From an uncultured Collinsella sp. (GTDB lineage: Bacteria > Actinomycetota > Coriobacteriia > Coriobacteriales > Coriobacteriaceae): 23,348 nucleotides of DNA. This document shows, piece by piece, positions 23,138 through 23,348 of this stretch. Position 1 is the first letter of the stretch, and every line of letters starts with the position of its first letter. Made by a program: the position numbers and the translations under genes. The notes under the pieces are model-generated. The model had not been told where the DNA came from. It did not search any database and worked only from the letters and a program-made list of their open reading frames with translations. Location: assembly GCA_902489955.1 (NCBI GenBank), contig CABUBY010000013.1, forward strand, positions 1 through 23,348. Reading direction: 5' to 3'.

Positions 23138-23290
23138 TAATGAGACAAAAACTGTCATAGAATAAGACTAAGATATCTTAAGAGACATATGCTGGGGTTG
23201 GTATTCCTTGAACGACTGCGGGCATGTGCCAGACTGCCTCGGCCCCCGGGGAGCACCCGGGCAGGTCGCCGTGTGACTGGGGAGGAAATT
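23138..23290 (+). promoter_or_regulatory. Possible structured leader of a truncated gene
   Basis: The first 40 bases are AT-rich (AAGACTAAGATATCTTAAG) and could hold a promoter. The rest can pair as CCAG/CTGG, CTGCC/GGCAG and CCCGG/CCGGG in nested order. It ends at a strong ribosome binding site (GGGGAGGAAAT). No known riboswitch class was recognised. Confidence 0.3.
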
Positions 23291-23348
23291 ATGCAGGAGC
23301 TCAGAGAGACGACGTCTCGACTCGTGAATAATGCTACCGGGGGGGGGG
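23291..23348 (+). CDS. Unidentified gene, start only (cut by the window end)
   Basis: ATG follows GGGGAGGAAAT, a strong ribosome binding site. The visible product begins MQELRETTSRLVNNATG, after which the sequence becomes a run of G that is probably not real. Sixteen or seventeen residues are too few to identify a family. The start is judged only from the ribosome binding site. Confidence 0.4.
   Translation, partial: MQELRETTSRLVNNATGGG

Noticed and set aside
23200..23290. Cobalamin or other known riboswitch before the last gene
   Set aside because: Paired segments exist, but the conserved motifs of known classes were not found by eye, so only a possible structured leader is reported.

Overview
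The window looks like a contig from a GC-rich, gut-type member of the Coriobacteriia, most likely Collinsella or a close relative. Evidence is the high-GC codon use, the gene complement (PTS sugar uptake, a Tat lipoprotein ABC transporter, an LpdC-type decarboxylase) and intergenic repeats of a TGTGACAAAGGG type. It begins at an IS110-family element and ends in a run of ten G, so both ends look like assembly breaks. No rRNA, tRNA or CRISPR array was seen.

Layout. 64-1396: IS110-type insertion sequence beside a cluster of REP-like modules that ends in a perfect 22-bp-stem hairpin. 1696-2842: pyridoxal/pyridoxine kinase overlapping a small Cys-rich TIGR04076-type protein. 3025-4386: AAA_14/DUF4143 ATPase preceded by three AT-rich repeats at 33-bp spacing. 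4433-8958: a low-molecular-weight phosphatase, then an alpha-glucoside unit with an RpiR regulator divergent from a GH4 6-phospho-alpha-glucosidase and a PTS EIICB permease, resembling the Bacillus glvA-glvR-glvC set. 9187-10422: MFS exporter, divergent from the next block. 10584-16416: an aromatic-acid decarboxylation cluster. 16593-18432: an unknown membrane protein and an aldose-1-epimerase-like protein. 18712-23103: a polar amino acid ABC transporter (lipoprotein, permease, ATPase) followed by an M20 peptidase. 23291 to the end: the start of an unidentified gene.

The most interesting block is 10500-16420. It holds a UbiD-family decarboxylase very like LpdC gallate decarboxylase, a UbiX flavin prenyltransferase, a DASS/SLC13-type anion transporter and a MerR regulator. 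It also holds a protein that fuses an LpdD-like prenylated-flavin chaperone domain to a type 1 isopentenyl-diphosphate isomerase (Idi) domain. UbiD enzymes need prenylated FMN, UbiX makes it from FMN and a dimethylallyl phosphate, and Idi makes the dimethylallyl precursor. The fusion therefore suggests a dedicated cofactor-supply protein. The Idi domain keeps all metal ligands, but its catalytic cysteine position is alanine, with a cysteine one residue earlier. A 26-bp element with a dyad and a MerR-like 19-bp promoter spacing is repeated (22/26 identical) upstream of both the fusion gene and the transporter gene, tying them into one apparent regulon.
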